Assembly (NCBI GenBank): GCA_900546325.1
Contig: URCR01000003.1
Span: forward strand, 61,745-125,744
Source: an uncultured Lachnospiraceae bacterium
Lineage (GTDB): Bacteria > Bacillota > Clostridia > Lachnospirales > Lachnospiraceae
Direction of reading: 5' to 3'
DNA length: 64,000 nt
Shown here: piece by piece, positions 30,780-39,722 of the stretch
Layout of the letters: the number at the start of each line of letters is the position of its first letter
Numbering within the stretch: position 1 is the first letter of the stretch
Position numbers and translations under genes: made by a program
Notes under the pieces: generated by a model
What the model was told of the DNA's origin: nothing
Seen by the model: the letters and a program-made list of their open reading frames with translations, nothing else
The model's database searches: none

Positions 30780-32807
30780 ATGCAGTGGAATTTTTATTTA
30801 TCGGGGATCTTGTACGGGAAATTCTATGAATGCGGGAATGAGATTTCTGTAGAAACATGGGATGCTATGACGGGAGAGTGGACTCCGAAAGAAGCTGTTA
30901 CAGAAGAGAAAGATGCATATTTTAAAATATTGTGCAGCCGAAGCATATCGGAGTTTTTCAAAAACAAAGAAGAATATGAAGCTGGAATTCAAAATGGAGA
31001 GCCGGAATTTTGGACTTCCGGCGGAGAACGATTTACGAACCGGAGAAAAGAATCTTATTTTCAGAGAGAACAGAAATTTCCTAAGGATTTATTCTATGAG
31101 GACGGAAAAATCTATGCGGTCCTTATGAGCGGACGGGATTATGCAGCGGTTCTTGTGAAGGATGGCCTGGAAGACAGAACGATTCTTGCAAAATGGAAGG
31201 AACTATTCCGGGAGCCGGTGCAGGCGGTACAGTCTCTTGGTACATTTTATGTGGATACAAGGGATGGGGAGAAGCTTGCAACCGATGTGTATGTTCCGCT
31301 TCAAAGCCGGAAGAAGAACGAGAAAGTTCCGTCGGTCCTCATAAGAACACCTTATGGAAAGGGAGAACGCAGCGAGCAATATTTCCGATTCATACAGAGG
31401 GGCTATGCGGTCGTCATCCAGGATACAAGAGGAAGGGAAGACAGCACAGGAACGTGGCAGCCGAACTATTATGAGGTGGAAGACGGAGATGATACACTCA
31501 ATTGGATCGCCGCACAGCCGTGGAGCGACGGACAGGTGTCCATGACAGGAGGTTCCTATCTTGGCTATGTACAGTGGGCTGCGGCTGCAAGCGGAAATCC
31601 ACATTTGAAGGCGATTTTAAGCAGTGTGTGCGCGGGAAGTGCATTTACGGATCTGCCAAGAAGAGGAGGATGCTTTACATCCGGAATGCTTGCGTGGGCA
31701 TTTGCCATGTCGGAGCAAAGAATGCGGGCGGACCGGATGATCCGGGAAGACTGGGATGAAGTACTGGATATCCGTCCGCTGGAAAATATTCCAAAATCAG
31801 CTCTGGGAGAGGAGATCCCGTTTCTGACAGAGTGGCTGAACCATCCGGATATGGATGCGATGTGGAAAATGTCAAGCTGGAAAGACCGTTACCATGGGAA
31901 GCCGGTTCCGGCGCTGATTATGTCGGGATGGTTTGATGACAATGGAATGGGTACGACAGAAGCACTGGATCTTGTGAAAGATTGGCCGGAGGGAACATGG
32001 AAGACGATCCTGGGCGCTTGGAAGCACAGTGGAAATGCAGACTATGACTTGCATGGCGTTTATATGGGAGAAGATGCTTTGCGCTATGATCTTGACCTGA
32101 TCTGTATGATGTGGCTGGAACATTTTCTGAAAGGTGCAGACAATGGAATCGAACGATCCCCGAAGGTGGAATACTATACGCTCGGAGAGAATCAGTGGAA
32201 AACGGCAGAAAAATGGCCGCCGGAAAATGGAGAGATCAGGAGGATTTACCTGCATGGCGAACGGGATAGTTATGTTTATGATCCGGAGCATCCGGCAACA
32301 CATATCATTGATATGTCGGAAAATGAGATTGGAGTGCCGGAAGATTATACGGAAGAAGAAAAACGAGAGGATTACCTTATTTATTCTTCTGAAGTGTATG
32401 AGGAGCCGTTTACCATTACCGGAGATGCCCGTGTACACTTGTTTGTGTCCTGTGACTGCCCGGATACTGATTTTATATTCCGCATTACGGATGTAGATGA
32501 ACAGGGCAGATCCATAAAACTTGCAGATGGTGTCATTGGTGCAAAATACCGGAATGGATTTGAAAAACCGGAGTATATGGAACCGGATCAGGTGTATGTG
32601 ATTCCGATTCGTACAACGAAGCTTTCGCATACATTCCTTCCGGGACATCGTATGCGTTTTACAGTGACATCGAGTGCGAAGAATTTTATCTTTCCGAACA
32701 GCAATACAAAGGATGGATTTAACAGTGCGCAAAAACAGACTGCGCACATTAAAGTGCATCAAGACGGAGCATACAGATCTTACATAGAACTTGTCGTAGA
32801 AAAATAG
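30780..32807 (+). CDS. CocE/NonD family alpha/beta hydrolase (X-Pro dipeptidyl-peptidase-like)
   Basis: 675 residues. After an unusual N-terminal region of about 150 residues comes the hydrolase core: YVDTRDGEKLATDVYVP, RTPYGKGERS, QDTRGREDSTG, and the nucleophile elbow MTGGSYLGY with Ser259. A C-terminal jelly-roll (about residues 530-675, FTITGDARVHLFVSC, FLPGHRMRFTVTSS) completes the S15/CocE architecture. No signal peptide, so cytosolic. Such enzymes cleave N-terminal dipeptides or acyl esters. In this operon a peptidase acting on imported peptides is the simplest reading. The N-terminal region resembles nothing I can name. Ends at a good terminator. Confidence 0.85.
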   Translation: MQWNFYLSGILYGKFYECGNEISVETWDAMTGEWTPKEAVTEEKDAYFKILCSRSISEFFKNKEEYEAGIQNGEPEFWTSGGERFTNRRKESYFQREQKFPKDLFYEDGKIYAVLMSGRDYAAVLVKDGLEDRTILAKWKELFREPVQAVQSLGTFYVDTRDGEKLATDVYVPLQSRKKNEKVPSVLIRTPYGKGERSEQYFRFIQRGYAVVIQDTRGREDSTGTWQPNYYEVEDGDDTLNWIAAQPWSDGQVSMTGGSYLGYVQWAAAASGNPHLKAILSSVCAGSAFTDLPRRGGCFTSGMLAWAFAMSEQRMRADRMIREDWDEVLDIRPLENIPKSALGEEIPFLTEWLNHPDMDAMWKMSSWKDRYHGKPVPALIMSGWFDDNGMGTTEALDLVKDWPEGTWKTILGAWKHSGNADYDLHGVYMGEDALRYDLDLICMMWLEHFLKGADNGIERSPKVEYYTLGENQWKTAEKWPPENGEIRRIYLHGERDSYVYDPEHPATHIIDMSENEIGVPEDYTEEEKREDYLIYSSEVYEEPFTITGDARVHLFVSCDCPDTDFIFRITDVDEQGRSIKLADGVIGAKYRNGFEKPEYMEPDQVYVIPIRTTKLSHTFLPGHRMRFTVTSSAKNFIFPNSNTKDGFNSAQKQTAHIKVHQDGAYRSYIELVVEK

Positions 32808-32828
32808 GAATGAAAAGCAGTTTCAGAG

Positions 32829-32866
32829 GGCCGTCACACGGATAAGCAGTGTGGCAGCCTTTTTTC
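32829..32866 (+). terminator. Terminator of the epimerase-DUF819-hydrolase operon
   Basis: GGCCGTCACAC (32829-32839) / GTGTGGCAGCC (32849-32859), one mismatch and one G-U, followed by TTTTTTC. Confidence 0.85.
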
Positions 32867-32962
32867 ATTCTAATCCCCGATATCTTTCACCGAAGTGTCA
32901 AAGTTATTTTTTAGTTCTAAACAGACAAGTCTCTCATATACTGTTTTAAGAGGTGGACAAAG

Positions 32963-33928
32963 ATGAACAGAGCAATCGAAAAAAACAGACAGGTGCTGCA
33001 GATTCTGGCAAGGGAGATTCAGACGCTCATCGCACAGGCAGAAACAGATATGGAGGGACTTCAGGAGATCCGCCTTAGGGTGGGGAGCCCGGTGATCTTA
33101 AATGTCCGGGGAGAAGAACAGATCCCGAAGCAGAAGGGGAGACCGCACCTGGTCACAAAGGAGGAGATCCGCGAGACGGTGGATTATATCAGCAGCTATT
33201 CTCTCTATGCATTTGAGGAGGAGCTGCGGCAGGGATTTCTGACAGTGGAAGGAGGGCACCGGGTAGGGATGGCAGGAAAAGTGATTATGGATCAGGGAAA
33301 AATAAAGAATATCCAGCATATTTCATCAGTCAATATCAGAGTTGCACATGAGGTAAAAGACTGCGCGGGGAAAGTTCTGCCTTATCTTACATACAATAAG
33401 CAGCTGTATCATACGTTGATCATTTCCCCGCCGGGATGTGGGAAGACAACACTTTTGCGGGATCTGATCCGTCAGATCTCAGATGGAAACCGGTGGATCA
33501 AAGGGGCGAGTGTGGGCGTAGTCGATGAACGATCGGAACTGGGGGCATGTCATCTGGGGATTGCGCAGAATGAACTTGGAATCCGCACGGATATTTTAGA
33601 CGGCTGTCCGAAGTCGGAAGGAATGATCATGCTGATCCGGTCGATGGCGCCGAAGATTCTTGCAGTCGATGAGATCGGCGCGCCCGAAGATATCCATGCG
33701 ATCGAATATGCGATGCACTGCGGGTGCTGCATGTTAGCCACCGTGCACGGGACGTCGATGGCGGAAGTGCAGAAGAAACCTGTACTGCAGCAGCTGATTC
33801 AAAGAAGGCGGTTTGACCGCTACGTCGTCTTGAAAAATGGAATTCATATCGGAGAGGTGGAAGGAATTTACGATGAGAGAGGAACTTTACTTTACCGGGA
33901 GCAGTATGAGAGAGGAGCGTGCATGTGA
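32963..33928 (+). CDS. spoIIIAA: Stage III sporulation protein AA (ATPase)
   Basis: 321 residues. AAA-like secretion ATPase of the SpoIIIA-SpoIIQ channel that connects mother cell and forespore. Seen: LQEIRLRVGSPV, GGHRVGMAGK, Walker A PPGCGKTTLL near residue 156, VVDERSELGAC and LAVDEIGAPED (Walker B). First gene of the eight-gene spoIIIA operon. Upstream 100 bases hold no sigma-E promoter I can call with confidence; CATATACT at 32936-32943 is a possible -10. Confidence 0.97.
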   Translation: MNRAIEKNRQVLQILAREIQTLIAQAETDMEGLQEIRLRVGSPVILNVRGEEQIPKQKGRPHLVTKEEIRETVDYISSYSLYAFEEELRQGFLTVEGGHRVGMAGKVIMDQGKIKNIQHISSVNIRVAHEVKDCAGKVLPYLTYNKQLYHTLIISPPGCGKTTLLRDLIRQISDGNRWIKGASVGVVDERSELGACHLGIAQNELGIRTDILDGCPKSEGMIMLIRSMAPKILAVDEIGAPEDIHAIEYAMHCGCCMLATVHGTSMAEVQKKPVLQQLIQRRRFDRYVVLKNGIHIGEVEGIYDERGTLLYREQYERGACM

Positions 33929-34440
33929 AAGGAATCGGAATCATCTTGATCATTCTTGGGACGAGCGGAATCGGATATCTGACTGCGGCTGATCTGAAGA
34001 GGCATCTGAACGATCTGAGATGGCTTCGGAGGATCATGCTGCTGCTAAAAGAGGAAATTACATACACGCACGCACCGCTGGGGGAAGCGTTTGCCCGCAT
34101 TTCAGGGAAAGTAAAGGCACCGTACTGCCTGTTTCTGACACAGGTATCCGGCCAGCTTGCAAGACGTGCGGGAACTTCTTTTGCGGAAATCTGGTGCTGT
34201 GCGGTGGAGGAGAGACTTCACACAACGAAGCTGACCCGGGAAGAGCTGGAAGAATTAAAAGAGTTTGGAAACAGTATCGGATATCTCGGCGGACATGCCC
34301 AGGAAGGGGCGATTGATCTGTATCTGGAACAGTTAAAGGCAGAAGTGCAGGAAGTGCGGGAAGGGCTGGCGGCGAAGCAGAAATTATGCGGCTGCCTTGG
34401 TGTGATGAGTGGGATTTTTATTACAATTTTATTGGTATAG
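33925..34440 (+). CDS. spoIIIAB: Stage III sporulation protein AB
   Basis: 171 residues, with one membrane segment at each end and a helical domain resembling type II secretion GspF between them. Seen: N-terminal IILIILGTSGIGY, LRWLRRIMLLLKEEITY and the C-terminal KLCGCLGVMSGIFITILLV. Start GTG at 33925 is preferred over GTG 33919, since GGAG then has normal spacing; it overlaps the spoIIIAA stop. Confidence 0.94.
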   Translation: MKGIGIILIILGTSGIGYLTAADLKRHLNDLRWLRRIMLLLKEEITYTHAPLGEAFARISGKVKAPYCLFLTQVSGQLARRAGTSFAEIWCCAVEERLHTTKLTREELEELKEFGNSIGYLGGHAQEGAIDLYLEQLKAEVQEVREGLAAKQKLCGCLGVMSGIFITILLV

Positions 34441-34452
34441 CGGGAGGAGTAC

Positions 34453-34647
34453 ATGAGTGTTCAGCTTATTTTTAAGATCGCGGCGGTTGGAATCCTCGTC
34501 TCAGTACTGTGTCAGGTATTGAAACACAGCGGCAGGGAGGAACAGGCATTCCTGACAAGTCTTGCAGGGCTTCTGCTCGTGCTGTTTTGGATTCTTCCTT
34601 ATATCCAAGAACTGTTCCATTCCATTGAACAGCTATTTTCTCTGTAA
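34453..34647 (+). CDS. spoIIIAC: Stage III sporulation protein AC
   Basis: 64 residues, two membrane segments (about 5-20 and 33-55), family length. Small membrane subunit of the feeding-tube channel. ATG after CGGGAGGAG, 12 bases behind spoIIIAB. Confidence 0.94.
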   Translation: MSVQLIFKIAAVGILVSVLCQVLKHSGREEQAFLTSLAGLLLVLFWILPYIQELFHSIEQLFSL

Positions 34648-34746
34648 GAAATTGAGCGACTGCACATGAGTATCTGCAGTGCAGGATTTCCTGCCTGGGA
34701 GTTCGAAGGAATTCCCAATGGAAGAAAAGGAGAAGGGGGAGACAAG

Positions 34747-35133
34747 TTGAATGCAGTACAGATCGGGCTTGTAGGGGTGGCAGGTGCGCTGCTTGCGATT
34801 CAGTTCAAAAACGGAAAATCAGAGTACGGGATCTACTTAAGTGTGGCGGTCAGCATTTTTATTTTTCTGAATATTATAGGGAGATTGGAGATCATCCTTG
34901 AGACACTGCGCACCATCGGGGAGATGATCACCATTGACCGGGCGTACATCGGCACACTCTTAAAGATGGTGGGAATCACTTACGCAGCGGAGTTTTCCGC
35001 GGGGATCTGCAAAGATGCGGGATATCAGACTGTGGCATCCCAGATTGAGATTTTCAGCAAACTGACGATACTGGCACTTGGCATGCCGATTCTATTGGCG
35101 CTGTTAGAGACGATCCATGGATTTTTAACTTAG
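34747..35133 (+). CDS. spoIIIAD: Stage III sporulation protein AD
   Basis: 128 residues from a TTG start at 34747, preceded by GGAGAAGGGGGA. Seen: NAVQIGLVGVAGALLAIQFK and the conserved YAAEFSAGICKDAGY. Four membrane segments. The usual length of the family supports TTG; an upstream in-frame extension to 34666 lacks a ribosome site. Confidence 0.94.
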   Translation: MNAVQIGLVGVAGALLAIQFKNGKSEYGIYLSVAVSIFIFLNIIGRLEIILETLRTIGEMITIDRAYIGTLLKMVGITYAAEFSAGICKDAGYQTVASQIEIFSKLTILALGMPILLALLETIHGFLT

Positions 35134-35158
35134 TTGGAAAGGTAGTTGGGAGAGGGAC

Positions 35159-36352
35159 ATGAAAGAGCAGAAACCAGCAGGGAAAAGAAAAAAGTCATGG
35201 TCGACCGGAATCCTGCTTATTCTGATTTTGCTTTTTTTTCCGGCCATGCGGGTGAGGGCATCAGAGATGGAAGAAGAGCAGGCGCTTAAGGATGCAAAAG
35301 AGGCTGTGGAGGAAGCTCTTTTCGGAGAACTTGGTTTTGAGGAAGTGACAGAGACGCTTGAAGAATTGTTCCCGGAAGGAAAGATGGATTTTTCCGAGAT
35401 GGTGAAAGGGATTGCGGAAGGGAAGCTGCCGCTGTCACTTGAGACGGCAGGGCAGTTTGTGAAAGATCAGATTGCCTATGAGTTCGGGCAGAGTAAAAAG
35501 AGTATTGTATACATATTGATGCTCGCTGTGGCTGCCGCTGTGTTTGCCAATTTTTCCGGTGTATTTCCAAACCGCCAGATTTCTGAGATCAGTTTTTATC
35601 TTCTGTACCTTTTGCTGTTTACCGTGTGTCTAAATGGATTCCGGATGATGGCGGATCTTACGGCACAGAGGCTTACCCTTCTGACTTCGTTTATGAAGGT
35701 GCTTGGACCGGTCTATTTTCTTGCGGTTGCAGTTGCAAACGGGAGCGTGACATCGGTGGCTTTCTATAACCTTGTCCTGTTTCTGATCTTTCTTGTGGAA
35801 CTTTTGATTCTGAACTTTCTGCTCCCGTTTGTGCAGGTCTATACGATGCTGGAATTGTTGAATCATCTTTCTTCGGAGGAATATTTATCGAAGATGGCAG
35901 AATTGATCCACACAGGAATCGACTGGGGGATCAAGACACTTCTTGCCTGTGTCATCGGACTGAATCTTGTTCAGGGAATGCTGCTTCCGGTGATCGATTC
36001 CGTTAAGAGAGGCATGGTGACAAAGACCGCAGAGGCGATCCCGGGGATCGGAGATGCGATCGGAGGGATGACGGAGGTTGTTCTTGGGACAACCGTTCTT
36101 GTAAAGAACAGTATCGGGATCACCGGTGCCATTATCTGTGTGGGAATCTGTGCAGTTCCGTTTCTGCAGGTGGCGGTGGTCGCTTTTCTCTATAAGCTTG
36201 TGGCGGCGGTGATCCAGCCGGTGTCAGATCAGAGAATTGTCGGCTGCATTTCCGGGATCGGCAAGGGCTGTCAGCTTCTGCTCAGAATGATCTTTGCCAC
36301 GGGACTGTTATTTCTGCTGACGATCGTGATTGTCACAGCATCGACAACCTGA
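35159..36352 (+). CDS. spoIIIAE: Stage III sporulation protein AE
   Basis: 397 residues. Signal-peptide-like N-terminus (residues about 14-32), an acidic helical region, then seven to eight membrane segments forming the core of the channel. Seen: LTSFMKVLGPVYFLAVAVANG and a glycine-rich IPGIGDAIGGMTEVVLGTT. ATG after GAGAGGGAC. Confidence 0.95.
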   Translation: MKEQKPAGKRKKSWSTGILLILILLFFPAMRVRASEMEEEQALKDAKEAVEEALFGELGFEEVTETLEELFPEGKMDFSEMVKGIAEGKLPLSLETAGQFVKDQIAYEFGQSKKSIVYILMLAVAAAVFANFSGVFPNRQISEISFYLLYLLLFTVCLNGFRMMADLTAQRLTLLTSFMKVLGPVYFLAVAVANGSVTSVAFYNLVLFLIFLVELLILNFLLPFVQVYTMLELLNHLSSEEYLSKMAELIHTGIDWGIKTLLACVIGLNLVQGMLLPVIDSVKRGMVTKTAEAIPGIGDAIGGMTEVVLGTTVLVKNSIGITGAIICVGICAVPFLQVAVVAFLYKLVAAVIQPVSDQRIVGCISGIGKGCQLLLRMIFATGLLFLLTIVIVTASTT

Positions 36353-36372
36353 CGTGTTAGAAGGAGAAAAAG

Positions 36373-36789
36373 ATGACAGAGGGACTGTATCAGTGGGTGG
36401 AAAATATTGCGTTTTACATGGTGTTTATGACGGCGGCGCTTCATCTGATTCCCGGTGACGGGTATCGGAAATATCTGAAATTCTTTACCGGACTTTTATT
36501 GATCCTGCTTGTGCTCAGTCCGGTACTGAAGATTGCCGGAATGGAGAAAACTTTTCGGGAAGTGTTTGAAAAATATACCTACGAGGAAGAACTGCAAAGG
36601 ATCGAGGAAAAAACAAAGTATCTGGAGGAAGTAAGCCCGGAAGATTATCTTCCGAAAGCGTATGGCGGCAATGATGAACAGTCTGACGGAGCGCATGGAG
36701 AAGAGCGCGGCAATGATGAACAGTCTGACAGAACGTATGAAGAAGAGAACGGCGATGAAAAAGAAGGAGGGGGAGAACACAGTGAATAA
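36373..36789 (+). CDS. spoIIIAF: Stage III sporulation protein AF, with duplicated acidic tail
   Basis: 138 residues: two membrane segments near the N-terminus (about 10-25 and 35-55), then a cytosolic/periplasmic domain. The C-terminus holds two in-frame copies of a 14-residue unit starting GNDEQSD (residues 99-112 and 113-126), encoded by a 42-bp tandem duplication at 36667-36750. The family domain normally continues with a folded C-terminal part; here it appears replaced by the acidic repeat. Overlaps the next start by 8 bases. Confidence 0.88.
   Translation: MTEGLYQWVENIAFYMVFMTAALHLIPGDGYRKYLKFFTGLLLILLVLSPVLKIAGMEKTFREVFEKYTYEEELQRIEEKTKYLEEVSPEDYLPKAYGGNDEQSDGAHGEERGNDEQSDRTYEEENGDEKEGGGEHSE
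36667..36750 (+). repeat. 42-bp tandem duplication inside spoIIIAF
   Basis: Two copies, 36667-36708 and 36709-36750; the first 21 bases (GGCAATGATGAACAGTCTGA plus C) are identical, the rest diverged. In frame with spoIIIAF, 14 codons per unit. Confidence 0.85.
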
Positions 36790-37333
36790 GGAGAGATGGA
36801 ACTGGAAATTTCCGGAAGGATTTCCGAAGAAAAATCAGCTGCTGATCGTGCTTCTTGTGGGGATCCTTCTTGTCATCATTGCAATCCCGACTCCGGAATC
36901 CGGCGGGAATGTGGAAGAAGAGAGAAAAAGCGGGACAGATGATTCGGAGACAACAGATCTGGATGCCTACAGAGAAGCGATGGAGAGGGATCTTGCGAAC
37001 ATTTTAGAACAGACGGAAGGCGTAGGAGAGGTGCAGGTGATGATCACGTTTCGCACATCGGCAGAGAAGGTTGTGGAGAAGGACCTGGAGAAGAGTGAGT
37101 CTGACAGAAGGGAGGAGACGGTGTTTGAAGATACTGCAGAAGGAGCACACACGCCGTACGTCCGCAAGGAAGTCCGCCCGCAGGTGGAGGGGGTGCTTGT
37201 AAGTGCAAAAGGCGGGGATGATGCTGTCGTGAGAAAGGAAATCACAGAGGCGGTGCAGGCATTATTTGGTATCGAAACGCATAAAATTAAAATAATGAAG
37301 CAGAGTGATTCAAAGAAGGAGGGTTCATTTTGA
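36782..37333 (+). CDS. spoIIIAG: Stage III sporulation protein AG
   Basis: 183 residues from GTG at 36782 (AAGGAGGGGG upstream). One N-terminal membrane segment (about 20-38), an acidic linker, then the ring-building domain of EscJ/PrgK-like fold that forms the SpoIIIAG ring between mother cell and forespore. Seen: LANILEQTEGVGEVQVMITF and EITEAVQALFGIETHKIKIM. Confidence 0.94.
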   Translation: MNKERWNWKFPEGFPKKNQLLIVLLVGILLVIIAIPTPESGGNVEEERKSGTDDSETTDLDAYREAMERDLANILEQTEGVGEVQVMITFRTSAEKVVEKDLEKSESDRREETVFEDTAEGAHTPYVRKEVRPQVEGVLVSAKGGDDAVVRKEITEAVQALFGIETHKIKIMKQSDSKKEGSF

Positions 37334-37983
37334 AAAAACTATTTAAGAAGAATCAGGTAATCATCGCAACACTGGCAGTCATGATCGCGGTCGCAGGCTA
37401 TCTGAACTATTCCGGAAAGCTGTTTGGAGGAGAGGAAGGAAAGGAGACGAGCGGGGAACTGGCGAACAAAGAACTTCTTGACATCTCGGACCAGGAGCTT
37501 GCTGAGACGGCAGGAGATATTGAAAGCACAGACAAGGAAGCGGCATTGGAAGATTCGGTGGAAGGGACGCCGGGGGAGGCAGTGCTCACAAACGGAGAGG
37601 CCAGCAAAGTGGTAGCGGAGGCGAAGGTCTCAAGAGAACAGGTGCGCGCGAAGAACAAGGAGACACTGCAGGCGATCATCGATAATGCGGAGATCGGGGA
37701 TGAGCAGAAGCAGCAGGCGGTCAACGAGATGATCCAGCTGACGGATCTGTCCGAGAAGGAAGTGGCAGTGGAGACACTCCTTGCATCGAAAGGATTTTCA
37801 GAGACGGTGGTCAATCTGACTGTGGACAGTGCAGACGTTGTTGTGAGCAACGCAGATCTGACGGATGCAAACCGCGCACAGATTGAAGATATCGTTACAA
37901 GAAAAACAGGGATTGCTCCTCAGAATATCGTGATCACACCGATACATAGCGGGGAGGAAGAGGCGAAGACGGAAGAAAAATAG
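37330..37983 (+). CDS. spoIIIAH: Stage III sporulation protein AH
   Basis: 217 residues from TTG at 37330, overlapping the spoIIIAG stop; GGAGGG lies properly upstream. Membrane anchor at residues about 8-23, a Glu/Ala-rich linker, and a C-terminal YscJ/FliF-like domain (VETLLASKGFSETVVNLT; DIVTRKTGIAPQNIVITPIH) that binds forespore SpoIIQ. Last gene of the operon; no clear terminator before the prfC promoter. Confidence 0.94.
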   Translation: MKKLFKKNQVIIATLAVMIAVAGYLNYSGKLFGGEEGKETSGELANKELLDISDQELAETAGDIESTDKEAALEDSVEGTPGEAVLTNGEASKVVAEAKVSREQVRAKNKETLQAIIDNAEIGDEQKQQAVNEMIQLTDLSEKEVAVETLLASKGFSETVVNLTVDSADVVVSNADLTDANRAQIEDIVTRKTGIAPQNIVITPIHSGEEEAKTEEK

Positions 37984-37989
37984 TTTTTG

Positions 37990-38018
37990 TTGATAAACAA
38001 AAAAAGAGTTGCTATAAT
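37990..38018 (+). promoter_or_regulatory. Sigma-A promoter of prfC
   Basis: TTGATA (37990-37995), 17-base spacer, TATAAT (38013-38018), 35 bases before the start codon. Confidence 0.8.
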
Positions 38019-38053
38019 AGAAACGTTGAAAAAAAGCAAAGCAGGAGAACATT

Positions 38054-39646
38054 ATGTCAAATATTACGAATGAAATAAAGAAACGAAGAACATTTGCGAT
38101 TATTTCTCATCCCGATGCCGGTAAGACGACATTGACCGAGAAGTTTTTATTATACGGCGGCGCGATCAACCAGGCAGGATCTGTCAAGGGAAAGGCGACC
38201 GCAAAGCATGCAGTGTCAGACTGGATGGAGATCGAGAAGGAAAGGGGAATCTCGGTGACTTCCTCAGTGCTCCAGTTTAACTATGACGGGTATTGTATTA
38301 ATATTCTGGATACACCGGGACACCAGGATTTCTCGGAGGATACTTACCGTACACTGATGGCTGCGGACTCTGCGGTGATGGTCATTGACGCGTCAAAAGG
38401 TGTGGAGGCACAGACGAGAAAGCTTTTTAAAGTCTGTGTCATGCGTCACATCCCGATTTTTACCTTTATCAACAAGATGGACCGTGAGGCGAGAGATACG
38501 TTTGAACTGTTGGATGATATCGAGAAGGAGCTTGGGATCGCGACCTGTCCTGTCAACTGGCCGATCGGTTCCGGGAAGGGATTTAAAGGTGTCTATGACA
38601 GGGAACACAGAGAGATTGAGCTGTTCTCGGATACACAAAAAGGAACGAAAATGGGAGAAGTGAAGAAAATTGCATTGGATGATCCGGAACTGGGCACACT
38701 GATCGAGGAAGATGCACTTTCTCTTTTGGAGGAGGAGATCGAACTGTTAGACGGGGCAAGTGCCGAGTTTGATCAGGAACTTGTAAGCAAGGGAGAGCTT
38801 TCTCCGGTCTTTTTCGGTTCGGCGCTCACAAACTTCGGTGTGGAGACCTTCCTGCAGCATTTCCTCTCCATGACATCCTCGCCGCTTCCGAGAAAATCAG
38901 ACAAAGGAGAGATCGATCCGATGACGGAGAAGGATTTCTCTGCGTTTGTCTTCAAGATTCAGGCAAATATGAACAAGGCGCACCGCGACCGTATTGCATT
39001 TATGCGGATCTGCTCCGGTGAGTTTGAGGCAGGTATGGAAGTGTATCATATGCAGGGCGGAAGAAAGGTGCGTCTCTCCCAGCCACAGCAGATGATGGCA
39101 AGCGAGCGGAAGATGGTGGAGAAGGCTTACGGAGGAGATATCATCGGAGTGTTTGATCCGGGAATCTTCTCGATCGGTGATACGCTTACGACTTCTGCCG
39201 AGCGGTTCTGTTATGAGGGGATCCCGACCTTTGCGCCGGAACATTTTGCCAGAGTGCGCCAGGTCGATACGATGAAGCGGAAGCAGTTCATCAAGGGGAT
39301 CAATCAGATTGCCCAGGAAGGTGCGATCCAGATTTTTCAGGAGTACAACACCGGAATGGAAGAAATCATCGTCGGAGTTGTCGGGGTACTTCAGTTTGAT
39401 GTATTAAAATACCGTCTGGAGAATGAATACAATGTGGAGATCCGCATGGATCAGCTCCCATATGAACATATCCGCTGGATCGAGAATACAGACCTTGATC
39501 TTGATAAGGTGATCGGAACTTCTGACATGAAGAAGATCAAGGACTTAAAGGGTCGTCCGCTTCTTCTGTTTGTCAACAGCTGGAGCATCCGTATGACATT
39601 GGACCGCAACGAAGGCCTTGTTCTGTCTGAGTTTGGCCGCTCTTAA
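38054..39646 (+). CDS. prfC: Peptide chain release factor 3
   Basis: 530 residues, family length. GTPase that removes RF1/RF2 from the ribosome after peptide release. Seen: ISHPDAGKTTLTEKFLLYGG (P-loop), ERGISVTSSV, DTPGHQDFSEDTY, NKMDREARD, and C-terminal RF3 domain. Start after GCAGGAGAAC. Lies alone between the spoIIIA operon and the Asp23-family gene, a position not usual for it. Confidence 0.97.
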   Translation: MSNITNEIKKRRTFAIISHPDAGKTTLTEKFLLYGGAINQAGSVKGKATAKHAVSDWMEIEKERGISVTSSVLQFNYDGYCINILDTPGHQDFSEDTYRTLMAADSAVMVIDASKGVEAQTRKLFKVCVMRHIPIFTFINKMDREARDTFELLDDIEKELGIATCPVNWPIGSGKGFKGVYDREHREIELFSDTQKGTKMGEVKKIALDDPELGTLIEEDALSLLEEEIELLDGASAEFDQELVSKGELSPVFFGSALTNFGVETFLQHFLSMTSSPLPRKSDKGEIDPMTEKDFSAFVFKIQANMNKAHRDRIAFMRICSGEFEAGMEVYHMQGGRKVRLSQPQQMMASERKMVEKAYGGDIIGVFDPGIFSIGDTLTTSAERFCYEGIPTFAPEHFARVRQVDTMKRKQFIKGINQIAQEGAIQIFQEYNTGMEEIIVGVVGVLQFDVLKYRLENEYNVEIRMDQLPYEHIRWIENTDLDLDKVIGTSDMKKIKDLKGRPLLLFVNSWSIRMTLDRNEGLVLSEFGRS

Positions 39647-39654
39647 GTTTTTTG

Positions 39655-39683
39655 TTTGCAAATAATGAGAAATTTGTTATAAT
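39655..39683 (+). promoter_or_regulatory. Sigma-A promoter of the Asp23-family gene
   Basis: TTTGCA (39655-39660), 17-base spacer, TATAAT (39678-39683); TTGCAA with 16-base spacer is an equivalent reading. Confidence 0.7.
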
Positions 39684-39722
39684 AACTACAACAGACAGCA
39701 AACCAGACAGGAGGTTTTAGAA

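Noticed and set aside
31872..32762. 296-codon antisense open frame inside the CocE-like gene
   Set aside because: Composition of an antisense shadow (Ile/Arg/Phe/His-rich), no promoter or ribosome site.
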